Below, one piece after another: positions 27,298 through 36,455 of a stretch of 64,000 nt of DNA. The notes under the pieces were generated by a model, which was not told the origin of the DNA, ran no database searches, and saw nothing but the letters and a program-made list of their open reading frames with translations. The translations under genes were made by a program, and so were the position numbers. Numbering within the stretch: the stretch's first letter is position 1; every line of letters starts with the position of its first letter. The stretch comes from JAICXG01 sp963801255 (GTDB lineage Bacteria > Verrucomicrobiota > Verrucomicrobiia > Chthoniobacterales > UBA10450), in assembly GCA_963801255.1 (NCBI GenBank), contig CAWDEC010000012.1, positions 496,001 through 560,000 of the forward strand. The letters run 5' to 3'.

Positions 27298-28628
27298 GGT
27301 GGTGCTTCGGGTAATCCGCGCACCAGGGCGCGGAATTGATCGCCGCGGTCGGCGTAGCTTTTGAACATGTCGAAGGAGGAAGTGCCGGGAGAAAAGAGGA
27401 CGGTCTCGCCACGAAGCGCGAGAGCTTGCGCGCGCTCGACGGCTTCGCCCAACGAACCTGCGATTTCACATTCGGTCGCGTCGCGCCAATCATGCGCAAT
27501 GCGCTTGGCGATTTCGCCGATAAGAACAGCCCGGCGCACCTTGCGCGTAACGAGCGGACCGATGGAGTCGAAGGCGAACCCTTTGTCTTTTCCGCCGGCG
27601 ATGAGAACGATCGGTTTGGTTGCGCTTAGAAGCGCCTTTTCCAACGCGTCGAGATTGGTCGCCTTCGAGTCGTTGATGTAGTCCACGCCGTCGATGGTGC
27701 GGATGAGCTCGAGGCGATGGAGTTGCGCACGATAAGCGCAGAGCGGCGGCACCATTTCTTCGAAGCTCAGCCCGCGCGCGCGGCCGACGGCGAGGGCGGC
27801 CATCATGTTTTCGGCGTTGTGCGGTCCACGCAGTTGCGCTTCGGCGAGATCGAGAACCGGTTGCTGACGATAAAGGATCGAGCCGTCGCCTAACGAAAAG
27901 TCGCCTTCGTTCGACCAGGCGCTGAAAGTGGCGACCTTCGCTTTTAATTCAGGTAAATCTTCCGCCGCATTCACCACCGCATGGTCGTCCGGCGTTTGAT
28001 TTTCGAAGATGCGCAGCTTGGCTTCGCGGTATTCCCGGATGGAGCGGTAACGATCGAGATGATCGGGCGCGAAATTGAGCCAGACCGCGATCTCGGGATG
28101 GAATTCGCGGATGGTTTCGAGCTGAAAGGAGCTGACTTCAACGGTCAGGACGGAAAGATTATCGCTTTCCCGCGCGGCCTCGACGAGCGGCTTACCGATG
28201 TTGCCGCAGGCCATTGTGCGCTGACCGCAAGCATTCAGCATCTGTGCGATCAACTCGGTGGTGGTGGTCTTGCCGTTCGTGCCCGTAATGCCGATTACCG
28301 GGACGGAGCAGAACTGGTAGCCAAGTTCCAGCTCACCAATGGTCGGGATATTCTTGCGCGAGAAATTTTTCGCCAGCGGTAGTTCAGGATCGATGCCTGG
28401 GCTGTAAATGCCGAGGTCGTAAACCGTCGGGTCTTCTTCCGCGAGCGGGCCGCAAAGAATGTAGATGCCTTCATCGCGCAATCGCTCGATGCCAGCGAGT
28501 TTTTCCTCGGCCGCGCTGTCAAGGAGTGTGACCTTCGCCCCTTCCTCCGCGAGGAGATGCGCAGCTGCCTTGCCGCTTCGGCCCGCGCCAAGGACAGCGA
28601 TGTTTTTGTTCCTGTAGTCGCGTTTCAT
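27294..28628 (-). CDS. murD: UDP-MurNAc-L-alanine--D-glutamate ligase
   Basis: 444 residues from MKRDYRNKNIAVLGAGRSGKAA. The ATP loop GITGTNGKTTTTELI, the VWLNFAPDHLDRY segment and DYINDSKATNLDAL match MurD. The open frame reaches 28712 but the extra residues are mraY shadow. The start overlaps mraY as ATGA and the stop overlaps the LysM gene as ATGA. Confidence 0.94.
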   Translation of the reverse strand: MKRDYRNKNIAVLGAGRSGKAAAHLLAEEGAKVTLLDSAAEEKLAGIERLRDEGIYILCGPLAEEDPTVYDLGIYSPGIDPELPLAKNFSRKNIPTIGELELGYQFCSVPVIGITGTNGKTTTTELIAQMLNACGQRTMACGNIGKPLVEAARESDNLSVLTVEVSSFQLETIREFHPEIAVWLNFAPDHLDRYRSIREYREAKLRIFENQTPDDHAVVNAAEDLPELKAKVATFSAWSNEGDFSLGDGSILYRQQPVLDLAEAQLRGPHNAENMMAALAVGRARGLSFEEMVPPLCAYRAQLHRLELIRTIDGVDYINDSKATNLDALEKALLSATKPIVLIAGGKDKGFAFDSIGPLVTRKVRRAVLIGEIAKRIAHDWRDATECEIAGSLGEAVERAQALALRGETVLFSPGTSSFDMFKSYADRGDQFRALVRGLPEAPP

Positions 28629-29725
28629 CGCAGCTTCAGAGTGGCAAGCCCAAGGAGCGCAAAAACAATGGAAAGAATCCAAAACCGCACGATCACGGTG
28701 TTTTCCTTCCAACCGCTCAGCTCGAAATGATGATGAATCGGTGACATGGCGAAAAGCCGTTTGCCGGTCAGCTTAAAGCTGAGGACTTGCAGGATGACGG
28801 AAAAGGCTTCGAGGACGAAAACGCCACCCACGACGGCGAGGAGCAACTCCTGTTTACAGCAAATCGCGACCACGCCGATGGTGCCACCGATTGCGAGTGA
28901 CCCAGTGTCGCCCATAAAAATGCGTGCGGGGTAGCAGTTGAACCAGAGAAAACCGAGACCCGCGCCGACAAGGGCGGCACAAAAGACAGCCAGCTCGCCG
29001 GAGTAAGGGTAATACGGAACCTGAAGGTATTGCGCGATACGAAAGTTGCCCGCCGCATAAGTCAGTAGTGCATAAGCAAAGGCGACCGTGATGGTGCAGC
29101 CCGTGGCGAGGCCGTCCAGACCGTCTGTGAGATTGACGGCGTTTGAGGCTCCAACAATCACCAGCGCGAAAAAGAAGAAGGTGAACGCGCCCATATTCAC
29201 CACCACTGGAATCTTAAAAAACGGCAGGTAAAGCGAACGCGCCTGCACTTCGATAAGAGGATTCAAAAGGAAGAACACCGTTACAATGGCGGCGAGCGTG
29301 ACTTGAAAAAATAGCTTCAATCTGCCGCTAATTCCGTCGGATTTTTTCTTTGTAACTTTGAGATAATCGTCAACAAAACCAAGTGCGCCGAGGTAGACCA
29401 TGCAGAAGAGAGCGAGCCAAATGAAGGGATTGTCTGGTCGCGCCCAGAGAACCGAGGCGCTGACCACTGCGCCAATAATGAGCACGCCACCCATCGTAGG
29501 CGTGCCTTGTTTTCCGCCGTGCAACTCGGCGAGGCGTCGCACTTCGTCGGCAGTGCGAATCGGCTGGCCAATTTTCAAGGAGACAAGTTTGCGAATGACG
29601 TAGTTGCCGAAGAGAAGCGAAATGACAAAAGCGGTGATTGCCGCCAGAACAGCGCGGAAAGTGACGTAATAGAAAACGTTGAAACCCTTGAACTGCTCCG
29701 TCAGACGATGCAGGTAAAACATCAT
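28625..29725 (-). CDS. mraY: Phospho-MurNAc-pentapeptide translocase
   Basis: 366 residues with ten predicted transmembrane helices. The cytoplasmic motifs are GTPTMGG, GFVDDYLKV, NAVNLTDGLDGLATG, FMGDTGSLAIGG and SPIHHHFELSGWKE, all typical of MraY. It makes lipid I. The start overlaps murF as ATGA. Confidence 0.96.
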   Translation of the reverse strand: MMFYLHRLTEQFKGFNVFYYVTFRAVLAAITAFVISLLFGNYVIRKLVSLKIGQPIRTADEVRRLAELHGGKQGTPTMGGVLIIGAVVSASVLWARPDNPFIWLALFCMVYLGALGFVDDYLKVTKKKSDGISGRLKLFFQVTLAAIVTVFFLLNPLIEVQARSLYLPFFKIPVVVNMGAFTFFFFALVIVGASNAVNLTDGLDGLATGCTITVAFAYALLTYAAGNFRIAQYLQVPYYPYSGELAVFCAALVGAGLGFLWFNCYPARIFMGDTGSLAIGGTIGVVAICCKQELLLAVVGGVFVLEAFSVILQVLSFKLTGKRLFAMSPIHHHFELSGWKENTVIVRFWILSIVFALLGLATLKLR

Positions 29726-31116
29726 GACGCGGAGCGAGTCTCCATCGGGCGATGGGCGAATTCCTCCAAGACCCGCTCAACGCGCGCGGAGCGGCTGCCT
29801 TTGATGAGAACAAGGTCGCCCGGGCGGGCGATTTCGTCGAGCAGCTCCGCGGCTTCCGCGGCGTTGCGCACGACGCGACTTTTCGTTAGGCCAGCGGCTA
29901 CCGCACCGGCGGCGATTTCGGAGGCGGCCGGGCCGAGAGCGAGGAGATAATCAATGCCTAACGACGCCGCCGCTTCGCCCACTTCCTTATGGCCGTGTTT
30001 GCTTTCCGCGCCCAGCTCTGCCATCGCCCCGAGTACAGCGACGCGTTGTCCGTCGGTTTCAAGTTCGGCCAGCGTGCGCAGGGCGGCTTTAGTCGAATCC
30101 GGATTGGCATTGTAGCTGTCGTCAATGAACTGCACGCCGCGAATGGTCTTAATTTGCAGACGCGCCTTCGCCAATGGTGCGGAAGCCAGACCTTCGGCGC
30201 ACTCTTCGAGCGAAAGTCCAAAGACGCGACCGGCGGCGACCGCGAGAAGCGCGTTCTGCACCATGTGCAGACCGGGCACAGGCAGAACGGCGTGACAGCG
30301 ATGGGCGCCTTCCGAAATTTCAAACTCCGCGCCGCTGGATCTCTGCACGATGTCGCGTGCCTGCACCGCGCCTTGATTCATCCCGGCCAGAATCACGCGG
30401 CCTTTACTGCGCTGGGCAATCGTTTCGGCAAACTCATCCGCGGCATTCAGGATGAGAGTACCGTCAGGCCCTAACGACGCTGCCAGTTCGCCTTTTTCCC
30501 GGGCAATGGCTTCGCGCGAGCCCATGAATTCAATATGCGCGATGCCGATATTGGTGATGATGGCGACGTCCGGTTGCGCGAGTTGGGCAAGCGGCGCGAT
30601 TTCGCCGGGATGATTCATCCCGATTTCCCACACCGCGACTTCGTCTTCCCCGCGCGCTTCCAGCATGGTGCGCGGGAGCCCGACGTGATTGTTGAAATTG
30701 CCTTCGGTTTTGGTAACGCGATAGCGGCGCGCGAGGACGGAGGCGGTAAAATCCTTTGTGCTGGTTTTGCCGTTGCTCCCGGTAATGGCAACGACTTTCA
30801 GGCCTAACGAACGGCGATAGCCGGCCGCGATCTGCTGATAGGCGGTGAGCGGGTCAGCGACGCGCAAAAGGACGAAGTCCGGCGGGGTCTTGCCGCTCCA
30901 TTTCTTTTCCACCACCGCGCCGATCGCTCCACGCAGGAATGCGTCGTTGACGAAGCGGTGACCGTCAAAATTGGCGCCGCCCAGCGCGACGAAGAGATCA
31001 CCCGGCTGGGTTGTGCGCGAGTCGGTGCTCAAGCGCGTGACCTGCATGCCGGAATGGCCATTTTGTTTACCGGCCTGGGCAAACTGCGCAATTTGGTCGA
31101 TCGAGAGTGAGTTCAT
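29722..31116 (-). CDS. murF: UDP-MurNAc-tripeptide--D-Ala-D-Ala ligase
   Basis: 464 residues from MNSLSIDQIAQFAQAG. The ATP loop AITGSNGKTSTKDF and the DDSYNANPDSTKAAL motif identify MurF. The frame opens at 31173 but the first 19 residues are not conserved in character. It is the only pair in this part of dcw with a real gap (~97 bp from murE), and that gap holds a tandem pair of the nonamer tag. Confidence 0.94.
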   Translation of the reverse strand: MNSLSIDQIAQFAQAGKQNGHSGMQVTRLSTDSRTTQPGDLFVALGGANFDGHRFVNDAFLRGAIGAVVEKKWSGKTPPDFVLLRVADPLTAYQQIAAGYRRSLGLKVVAITGSNGKTSTKDFTASVLARRYRVTKTEGNFNNHVGLPRTMLEARGEDEVAVWEIGMNHPGEIAPLAQLAQPDVAIITNIGIAHIEFMGSREAIAREKGELAASLGPDGTLILNAADEFAETIAQRSKGRVILAGMNQGAVQARDIVQRSSGAEFEISEGAHRCHAVLPVPGLHMVQNALLAVAAGRVFGLSLEECAEGLASAPLAKARLQIKTIRGVQFIDDSYNANPDSTKAALRTLAELETDGQRVAVLGAMAELGAESKHGHKEVGEAAASLGIDYLLALGPAASEIAAGAVAAGLTKSRVVRNAAEAAELLDEIARPGDLVLIKGSRSARVERVLEEFAHRPMETRSAS

Positions 31117-31191
31117 GCTGAAGCGGCCACGAATGGTAATCCTCGGTGCCCAGACCGTTTGTCTCGGTAACAATCGGTCGTGTTGACCTGT

Positions 31192-31207
31192 TCGTTAGGC
31201 GTTAGGC
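31192..31207 (+). repeat. Tandem pair of the nonamer tag between murE and murF
   Basis: TCGTTAGGC (31192-31200) is followed at once by a second, overlapping copy of CGTTAGGC's core ending at 31207. It sits in the 97-bp gap, just after the murE stop region. It is the only head-to-tail pair that I saw. Confidence 0.7.
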
Positions 31208-31213
31208 GCATTT

Positions 31214-32692
31214 TCAGAATTCCAGCGGCCGATTTTCCAGGGCGCGAAGCGCTATCTGCCGGTCATCAAACGGGATCGTGTGATCGGCAAACTCCTGGTA
31301 GGTCTCATGACCCTTGCCCGCGATGAGGATGATGTCGCGCGGTTGCGCCAGGGCAATGGCGCGCGCAATCGCTTCCGCGCGGTCGGGTACGGTTTCGAAA
31401 TTGCTCGTGCGAAATCCTTTTTTTACGTCCGCGATAATGCCGAGTGGGTCTTCCTTCCGCGGATTGTCAGAGGTGATGATGCTGAAGTCGGCGTTTTGAT
31501 CGGCCACCCGGCCCATGAGCGGACGCTTTTGCCTGTCGCGATCGCCGCCCGCACCAAAGACGACGATGAGCCGTCGCGGGCCGAGCTCACGTAACGTCTT
31601 GAGAACATTGAGCAAGGCGTCGTCGCTGTGCGCGTAGTCGACATAGATTTGAAACTGACGTTTGGCCGGTACGGCTTCGAGGCGGCCGGGCACCTGCGGC
31701 GACTTGGCGAGGCTAACGACCGCTTCGCGCAGACTTACGCCTAACGAATTAGCCGCCGCGAGCGCGGCCATTGCATTATAGACGTTGAAGCGTCCAATAA
31801 GTGGAACGCGCACGAGATAGATTTTACCGCGTGCTTCGAGCTGGAAGGAGGTGCCGCTAAATTCAGCTCGGTAATTGGAAGCGCGGAAATCCGCTCGTGC
31901 ACCCACGCCGTAGGTTACGACCGGGAGGTTGTCTCCCAGACGGTTGACGAGTTTTTCGCCATAGGGGTCGTCGAGATTGATCACGGCGACGCTTTTCTTT
32001 TTGTTGGGTTGACTCGTTAGGCCAGTGAAGAGTCGCGTTTTCGACTCGAAGTAATTCTCCATGGTCTGGTGAAAATCGAGATGATCCTGGGTAAGATTGG
32101 TGAAGACGGCCACGTCCCACTCGAGTCCGCGCGTTCGATCCTGGGCGAGGGCGTGCGAGGAAACCTCCATGACGGCCGCCTTGCATCCAGCGCCCGCCAT
32201 TTGGGCCAGCATTTCCTGGACGTCGAGCGACTCGGGCGTCGTGCGCGTGGCAGGCAAAACGCGCTCACCGATTTCATAGCGCACCGTGCCGATGAGTCCG
32301 CTGCGCAAACCGGCCCCATCGCAGATGTGTTTGATAAGAAATGTGGTCGTGGTCTTTCCGTTAGTGCCGGTGACGCCGGCCATTTTTAGTCGCAAGGCCG
32401 GCTTCTTAAAAAAGGTGAACGCCAAGTCGGCCAGCGCGACGCGGCTATCCGGTACCACGATCGAGGTCGCGCGGGAATGCGACTCCGGGCGTTCCACCAC
32501 GATCGCCGCCGCGCCTCTCTCGATCGCCTGTTCGGTGAACTGGTGGCCATCAACGACGGCCCCTCGCATCGCCACGTAGAGCCCATTCTTCTGCACCCGC
32601 CGTGAATCGTAAAAGATGCCGTCGATCTCGCGATCGAGTGGGCCGTCGATTTCGCGGGTTTGGGTTGATTCCGCGAGAAGTTTGAGCTGCAT
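31214..32692 (-). CDS. murE: UDP-MurNAc-L-Ala-D-Glu--2,6-diaminopimelate ligase
   Basis: 492 residues from MQLKLLAESTQTREIDG. The ATP loop is GVTGTNGKTTTTFLIKHI. The DNPRKEDP motif is the signature for meso-diaminopimelate, so the peptidoglycan is probably the mDAP type. GKGHETYQEF closes the protein. An alternative in-frame start at 32734 would overlap ftsI by 14 bp. Confidence 0.94.
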   Translation of the reverse strand: MQLKLLAESTQTREIDGPLDREIDGIFYDSRRVQKNGLYVAMRGAVVDGHQFTEQAIERGAAAIVVERPESHSRATSIVVPDSRVALADLAFTFFKKPALRLKMAGVTGTNGKTTTTFLIKHICDGAGLRSGLIGTVRYEIGERVLPATRTTPESLDVQEMLAQMAGAGCKAAVMEVSSHALAQDRTRGLEWDVAVFTNLTQDHLDFHQTMENYFESKTRLFTGLTSQPNKKKSVAVINLDDPYGEKLVNRLGDNLPVVTYGVGARADFRASNYRAEFSGTSFQLEARGKIYLVRVPLIGRFNVYNAMAALAAANSLGVSLREAVVSLAKSPQVPGRLEAVPAKRQFQIYVDYAHSDDALLNVLKTLRELGPRRLIVVFGAGGDRDRQKRPLMGRVADQNADFSIITSDNPRKEDPLGIIADVKKGFRTSNFETVPDRAEAIARAIALAQPRDIILIAGKGHETYQEFADHTIPFDDRQIALRALENRPLEF

Positions 32693-32720
32693 GAGGTGTG
32701 GACACGCGAGGCGCGGGAAT

Positions 32721-34487
32721 CTAACGACTGGCATTAGTTAAGGCGACTCGTCCGGCCGTAGCGGGCGTCCCAATTTCCTCATGCGGCTCAAGATCGAGAT
32801 ACCGCGCTGCTTGTTCCGCAATGCGGGAAAAGATCGGTCCGGCGACCGTGCCGCCGTAGTTGAGATAAGGTTCTTTAGTGTGTGCGTCGTCGAGCACGAC
32901 CAGACCGACGAAGGCGGGATTCTCTGAAGGCAAAAAACCGCTGAAGGAAACGACATATTTATCCTTCTCGTAGCCGCCGCCGGGCGCGGCCTTTTGCGCG
33001 GTACCGGTCTTGCCGGAGATGACATAGCCAGGAACAGCTGCTTCTGCCGCGGTGCCGCGTTTGCTCACAACGCCGCGCAGAGCATAAGCAATCTGCGCGG
33101 CGGTTTCGGGCGAAACGACTTGCCTCACAACGGTCGCTTTGCGTGCGCTGATCGTCTTGCCTTGATCGTCGATGATCGACTTGACGATGCGTGGTTGCAC
33201 CAGTTTGCCGCCATTGGCGATGGCCGACATCGCTATCACCATCTGCAGGGGAGTGACGCCGACTTCCTGTCCCATCGGGATTCTAGTGATCGAAATCTTG
33301 CTCCAGCTGCGCGGCGGATGAATCACGCCCCCGATCTCGCCCGGCAGCTCGACTCCAGTGCGATCCCCAAAGCCGAACTGCCGGATGTATTCATAAAACT
33401 TCATCTCCCCGAGCAAGCACGCCAGCTTGGCCGCGCCGATATTGCTCGAATGAACAAGGATGTCCTGCACGCTCAGGTCGCCATAGCCTTTGTGGCCATG
33501 GTCATGCAAAGGACGACCGCCGTAATTCCAGACGCCGTTTTCGCAAAAAATCATGCTGTCGAGCCGCACTTTCTTTTCGTTTATGGCGGCGGCCGCGGTG
33601 ACGATTTTAAAGGTCGAGCCCGGCTCCATCATGTCGATAATGGCGCGATTCTTCATCTGTTCTGGCTTGGCCTGGTTACGGAGGTTGAGATCAAAGCCTG
33701 GCCGGTTTGCCATGGCGAGGATCTCGCCAGTCTGCGGCCGCATGAGAATGATGGTCGCCTTTTCCGGATGGTATTCGCGCACCGCGGCGTCCAATGCATT
33801 TTCCACGATGCCCTGGAGGTGCAAGTCGATCGTCAGGTGAACATCGAAGCCGTTACGCGAATCGCGTTGCAGACCACGGTAGAGGACGATTTCGCGACCT
33901 TGCGCATCGCGCTCGATGTAGCGATAACCGTCCTCCCCCCGCAGATACTGATCCATCGACTTTTCGACGCCCTGGATGCCGCTCTGATGGAAATCGGTAA
34001 AACCGATGACATGACAAAGCATGGAGCCATTCGGATAGACCCGGACCGTGCCGCGCTCGCAGCAAACGCCACGCAATTTTTCCTTGCGCAGCTCGGCTTC
34101 AAGCGCGCGCGCATCCGCTTCGGGCACCTCGCGCTTGAGCACGATGTAACGCCGGCCAGTGGCGAGTTTGCCTTGGATGTCGTCAGTCGAAAGTTTGAGG
34201 CGATCAGCCAGCAACGGCACGAGAGCAGCGCTATTATTAATAAGACTAGCGTCGGCCACGATGGTCGCGACGGGGACATTCTGGGCGAGAACCTCATCGC
34301 CGCTGTCGTAGATCGTGCCGCGGTCGGCCGGAATCAGGTTGCGGCCGATGTTTTTTTCGGCGGCGATGCGGCTGTAATAATCGTGCTGCACCATTTGGAG
34401 ATAAATGAGCCGCCAGGAGAAAACGCTGAAGAGAAGCGTAAAGAAGACACAAATCACCGCGCAACGTGTGCGGCTATTCCATCTCAC
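32721..34487 (-). CDS. ftsI: Class-B penicillin-binding protein (division transpeptidase)
   Basis: 588 residues from a GTG at 34487 that overlaps the ftsL stop (GTGA). One N-terminal transmembrane helix (CAVICVFFTLLFSVFSWRLIYL) is followed by a PBP dimerisation domain and a transpeptidase domain with the three motifs: EPGSTFK (SxxK), HSSNIG (SxN) and SGKTGTA (KTG). It crosslinks septal peptidoglycan with FtsW. The open frame continues to 35015, but that part is the shadow of ftsL and rsmH, not a real extension. No exact nonamer tag occurs in it. Confidence 0.93.
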   Translation of the reverse strand: MRWNSRTRCAVICVFFTLLFSVFSWRLIYLQMVQHDYYSRIAAEKNIGRNLIPADRGTIYDSGDEVLAQNVPVATIVADASLINNSAALVPLLADRLKLSTDDIQGKLATGRRYIVLKREVPEADARALEAELRKEKLRGVCCERGTVRVYPNGSMLCHVIGFTDFHQSGIQGVEKSMDQYLRGEDGYRYIERDAQGREIVLYRGLQRDSRNGFDVHLTIDLHLQGIVENALDAAVREYHPEKATIILMRPQTGEILAMANRPGFDLNLRNQAKPEQMKNRAIIDMMEPGSTFKIVTAAAAINEKKVRLDSMIFCENGVWNYGGRPLHDHGHKGYGDLSVQDILVHSSNIGAAKLACLLGEMKFYEYIRQFGFGDRTGVELPGEIGGVIHPPRSWSKISITRIPMGQEVGVTPLQMVIAMSAIANGGKLVQPRIVKSIIDDQGKTISARKATVVRQVVSPETAAQIAYALRGVVSKRGTAAEAAVPGYVISGKTGTAQKAAPGGGYEKDKYVVSFSGFLPSENPAFVGLVVLDDAHTKEPYLNYGGTVAGPIFSRIAEQAARYLDLEPHEEIGTPATAGRVALTNASR

Positions 34488-34867
34488 GGAGTGCCTCCTC
34501 GCGTCGCGACCCGATTGGCGACAGGACGAATTCCGTCCTCTCCAATTGGCCGTGCGCTGTCGTTTAGCCTGACAATGCTTTGCTCCGCAATCGGAACCAT
34601 TTTCAGATAGCCTTCCTTTAGCCGGCGCTGAAGAGCGGCCGGTGAGGTAAGCGCGGCGATCTGCACCTTGGCGTCTTCGTTTTGCGTTCGGGTGGCTTCC
34701 AATTCCTGCTCGAGTGCGCGCCGCTGAACTCCCTGGTGATGGAGCTGGACGCTGAGATAGACGTAGCTCAGGCCAGTGACCGCAAAGAAGGTGACGATCA
34801 CGATCCAGCGGGCCAGCGCCGGCGCGTCGATCGGGTTGAAATTCTTGCGATGCCGATGGCGATTCAT
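34484..34867 (-). CDS. ftsL: FtsL-like division protein
   Basis: 127 residues from MNRHRHRKNFNPIDAP, overlapping the rsmH stop as ATGA. It has one transmembrane helix (WIVIVTFFAVTGLSYVYLSV) and a coiled coil (LHHQGVQRRALEQELEATRTQNEDAKVQIAAL), the FtsL layout. Sequence is weakly conserved in this family, so the call rests on topology and position between rsmH and ftsI. Confidence 0.8.
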   Translation of the reverse strand: MNRHRHRKNFNPIDAPALARWIVIVTFFAVTGLSYVYLSVQLHHQGVQRRALEQELEATRTQNEDAKVQIAALTSPAALQRRLKEGYLKMVPIAEQSIVRLNDSARPIGEDGIRPVANRVATRGGTP

Positions 34868-35865
34868 CCGATCCTTTCTGCGACACGCAAACGCGCGCTG
34901 CGCGAGCGCGGATTGGCACGCAATTCCATTGCATCCGCTTCGACTGGTTTCGGAGTGATGACTCGGAGCGAGAAATCTGGATTTGGTCGCGGTTCGGGCC
35001 ACTCGGGACGATCAAGGAATGGCCGGCTGCGCTCGCGAAAGAAATTTTTCACGCGCCGATCTTCCAGCGAATGGAAGGTGATGACGGCGATGCGGCCGCC
35101 AGGTTCGAGGCGCTTGGTTAAGGCAACGAGCCCGGACTCCAGTGCGCCAAGTTCGTCGTTTACTTCCATGCGGAGAGCCTGAAAAACCTGCGTCGCCGGA
35201 TGGCGGCGCCCATGGCGCCCGACCGTTTTTTCAATCGCCTTGGCGAGCGCAAGCGTTTCACGAAACGGCGTTTCTTTGCGCAGTTTCACGAGTTGACTCG
35301 CGATACGGCGCGAGGCCGGCTCTTCGCCTAAGGTGCGGAAGATACGAGTCAGCTCTTCCTCGCTGTAACTGTTGACCACTTCCGCGGCGGTCAATTCCTG
35401 GCGCGGATCCATGCGCATATCGAGCGGGCCGTTACGCATGAGACTGAAACCGCGATCGGCGTTCTCCAGTTGGCGCGAGGAAACGCCCAGATCGAGCAAA
35501 GCGCCACCGATTTGCGCAACACCCAGTTCATCGAGAATACGCTCCGCATCGCGAAAGTTGGCGCGACGCAAGGTAACCCGGTTGCCGAAGTTCGTTAGGC
35601 GCGCGCTTGCGAATTCGAGCGCATCGGGATCCTGGTCGAGCGCCAGGACGTCCACGCCCCCATTCAAGAGCATCTCGGTGTGCCCGCCGCCGCCGCAAGT
35701 CCCATCGAGAATCAACGAACCGGGCCGAAGGGCAAGCAACTCGATTGTTTCGTTCGCCAGCACCGGGCGATGATAGCCAGCATCTTCCATCTCCTGCGCC
35801 TCCTCTTCGATGATGGACGCACCGGTCACGAGCCGGACCGGTTGGTCGAATAACAATGCGTCCAT
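34864..35865 (-). CDS. rsmH: 16S rRNA (cytosine1402-N4)-methyltransferase
   Basis: 333 residues from MDALLFDQPVRLVTGAS, 5 bp after mraZ. The SAM-binding motif is DGTCGGGGHTEML, with ALDQDPDAL, GALLDLGVSSRQLENADRGFSL and the late GRIAVITFHSLEDRRVKNFF, all RsmH hallmarks. The N-terminus before YHRPVLANE is about 25 residues longer than usual; a start at 35790 is possible. Confidence 0.94.
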   Translation of the reverse strand: MDALLFDQPVRLVTGASIIEEEAQEMEDAGYHRPVLANETIELLALRPGSLILDGTCGGGGHTEMLLNGGVDVLALDQDPDALEFASARLTNFGNRVTLRRANFRDAERILDELGVAQIGGALLDLGVSSRQLENADRGFSLMRNGPLDMRMDPRQELTAAEVVNSYSEEELTRIFRTLGEEPASRRIASQLVKLRKETPFRETLALAKAIEKTVGRHGRRHPATQVFQALRMEVNDELGALESGLVALTKRLEPGGRIAVITFHSLEDRRVKNFFRERSRPFLDRPEWPEPRPNPDFSLRVITPKPVEADAMELRANPRSRSARLRVAERIG

Positions 35866-35870
35866 TTGTT

Positions 35871-36329
35871 CTAAAGTCCGATCATGTTTGCGACGGCCTG
35901 GTAAGTGGGATGCTCGTCGACGTGGGCGCGTTTGCGGCGAGTCAGATTCCAAATCTCGAAACGTCCGCGGCCGCCGACGAGCGCGACCTCGTCTTTAAGG
36001 TCGAGGCTTTGACAAAACTCGTCAGGCAAGAGAAGGCGGCCTTGCTTATCGAAGGATCCGTGTTGCGCCTGCGAATGCAGCCGGCGCAAAAAAATTCGCA
36101 GGTCGCGCTTGGACACGCCCTCCATGGTTTCGGCCTCCGCGCCGATTTTTTCGAATTCGCCCGGCGGCATGACGACGAGGAATTGACCGTTTGCTTCGGG
36201 CACCATCATCAGATCCTCACCGGAACTGTTGCGCCGCCACCGCGACGGAATGGTGATGCGATTTTTGTCATCGATTTGATGACGAAACTCGCCTGCATAA
36301 AAAACCGAATTTCCTGAAGCGGTCGTCAT
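35871..36329 (-). CDS. mraZ: Transcriptional regulator MraZ
   Basis: 152 residues from MTTASGNSVFYAGEFRHQID. It has two SpoVT/AbrB-like halves, each with the DxKxRhxxP motif: IDDKNRITIPSRWR and FDKQGRLLLPDEF. MraZ forms a ring that binds repeated TGGGN boxes and represses the dcw operon. Three such boxes with 10-bp spacing lie just upstream (36354-36378). First gene of the dcw run. Confidence 0.92.
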   Translation of the reverse strand: MTTASGNSVFYAGEFRHQIDDKNRITIPSRWRRNSSGEDLMMVPEANGQFLVVMPPGEFEKIGAEAETMEGVSKRDLRIFLRRLHSQAQHGSFDKQGRLLLPDEFCQSLDLKDEVALVGGRGRFEIWNLTRRKRAHVDEHPTYQAVANMIGL

Positions 36330-36353
36330 AGACAGGGCACGCGATCCAAATCG

Positions 36354-36378
36354 CTCCACATCACCCCACTTTAAACCA
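36354..36378 (-). promoter_or_regulatory. Three MraZ boxes upstream of mraZ
   Basis: On the minus strand three TGGNN pentamers, TGGTT (36374-36378), TGGGG (36364-36368) and TGGAG (36354-36358), are separated by exactly 5 nt each, giving a 10-bp period. This is the known MraZ operator layout. They overlap the predicted -10 element, which fits repression by blocking RNA polymerase. Confidence 0.7.
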
Positions 36379-36398
36379 CTCGATTTTTTCCCGGTCAA
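36370..36398 (-). promoter_or_regulatory. Putative dcw operon promoter
   Basis: On the minus strand, TTGACC (36393-36398) is followed after 17 nt by TTTAAA (36370-36375). The -35 is close to consensus; the -10 matches four of six positions. It lies about 45 nt upstream of the mraZ ATG and overlaps the MraZ boxes. Confidence 0.5.
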
Positions 36399-36455
36399 TT
36401 AATAAATGCGTGTTTGCTCACTTTTCTTTTCCTCTCTAAAATTGGGCGAGGTCGC

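Noticed and set aside
32994..34610. A 538-residue plus-strand ORF opposite ftsI
   Set aside because: Antisense shadow of a clear class-B PBP; long antisense frames are common in GC-rich DNA and the translation has no family motifs.
34488..35015. A 176-residue N-terminal extension of ftsI
   Set aside because: Those codons are the shadow of ftsL and rsmH; the GTG at 34487 directly before the transmembrane helix is the sensible start.
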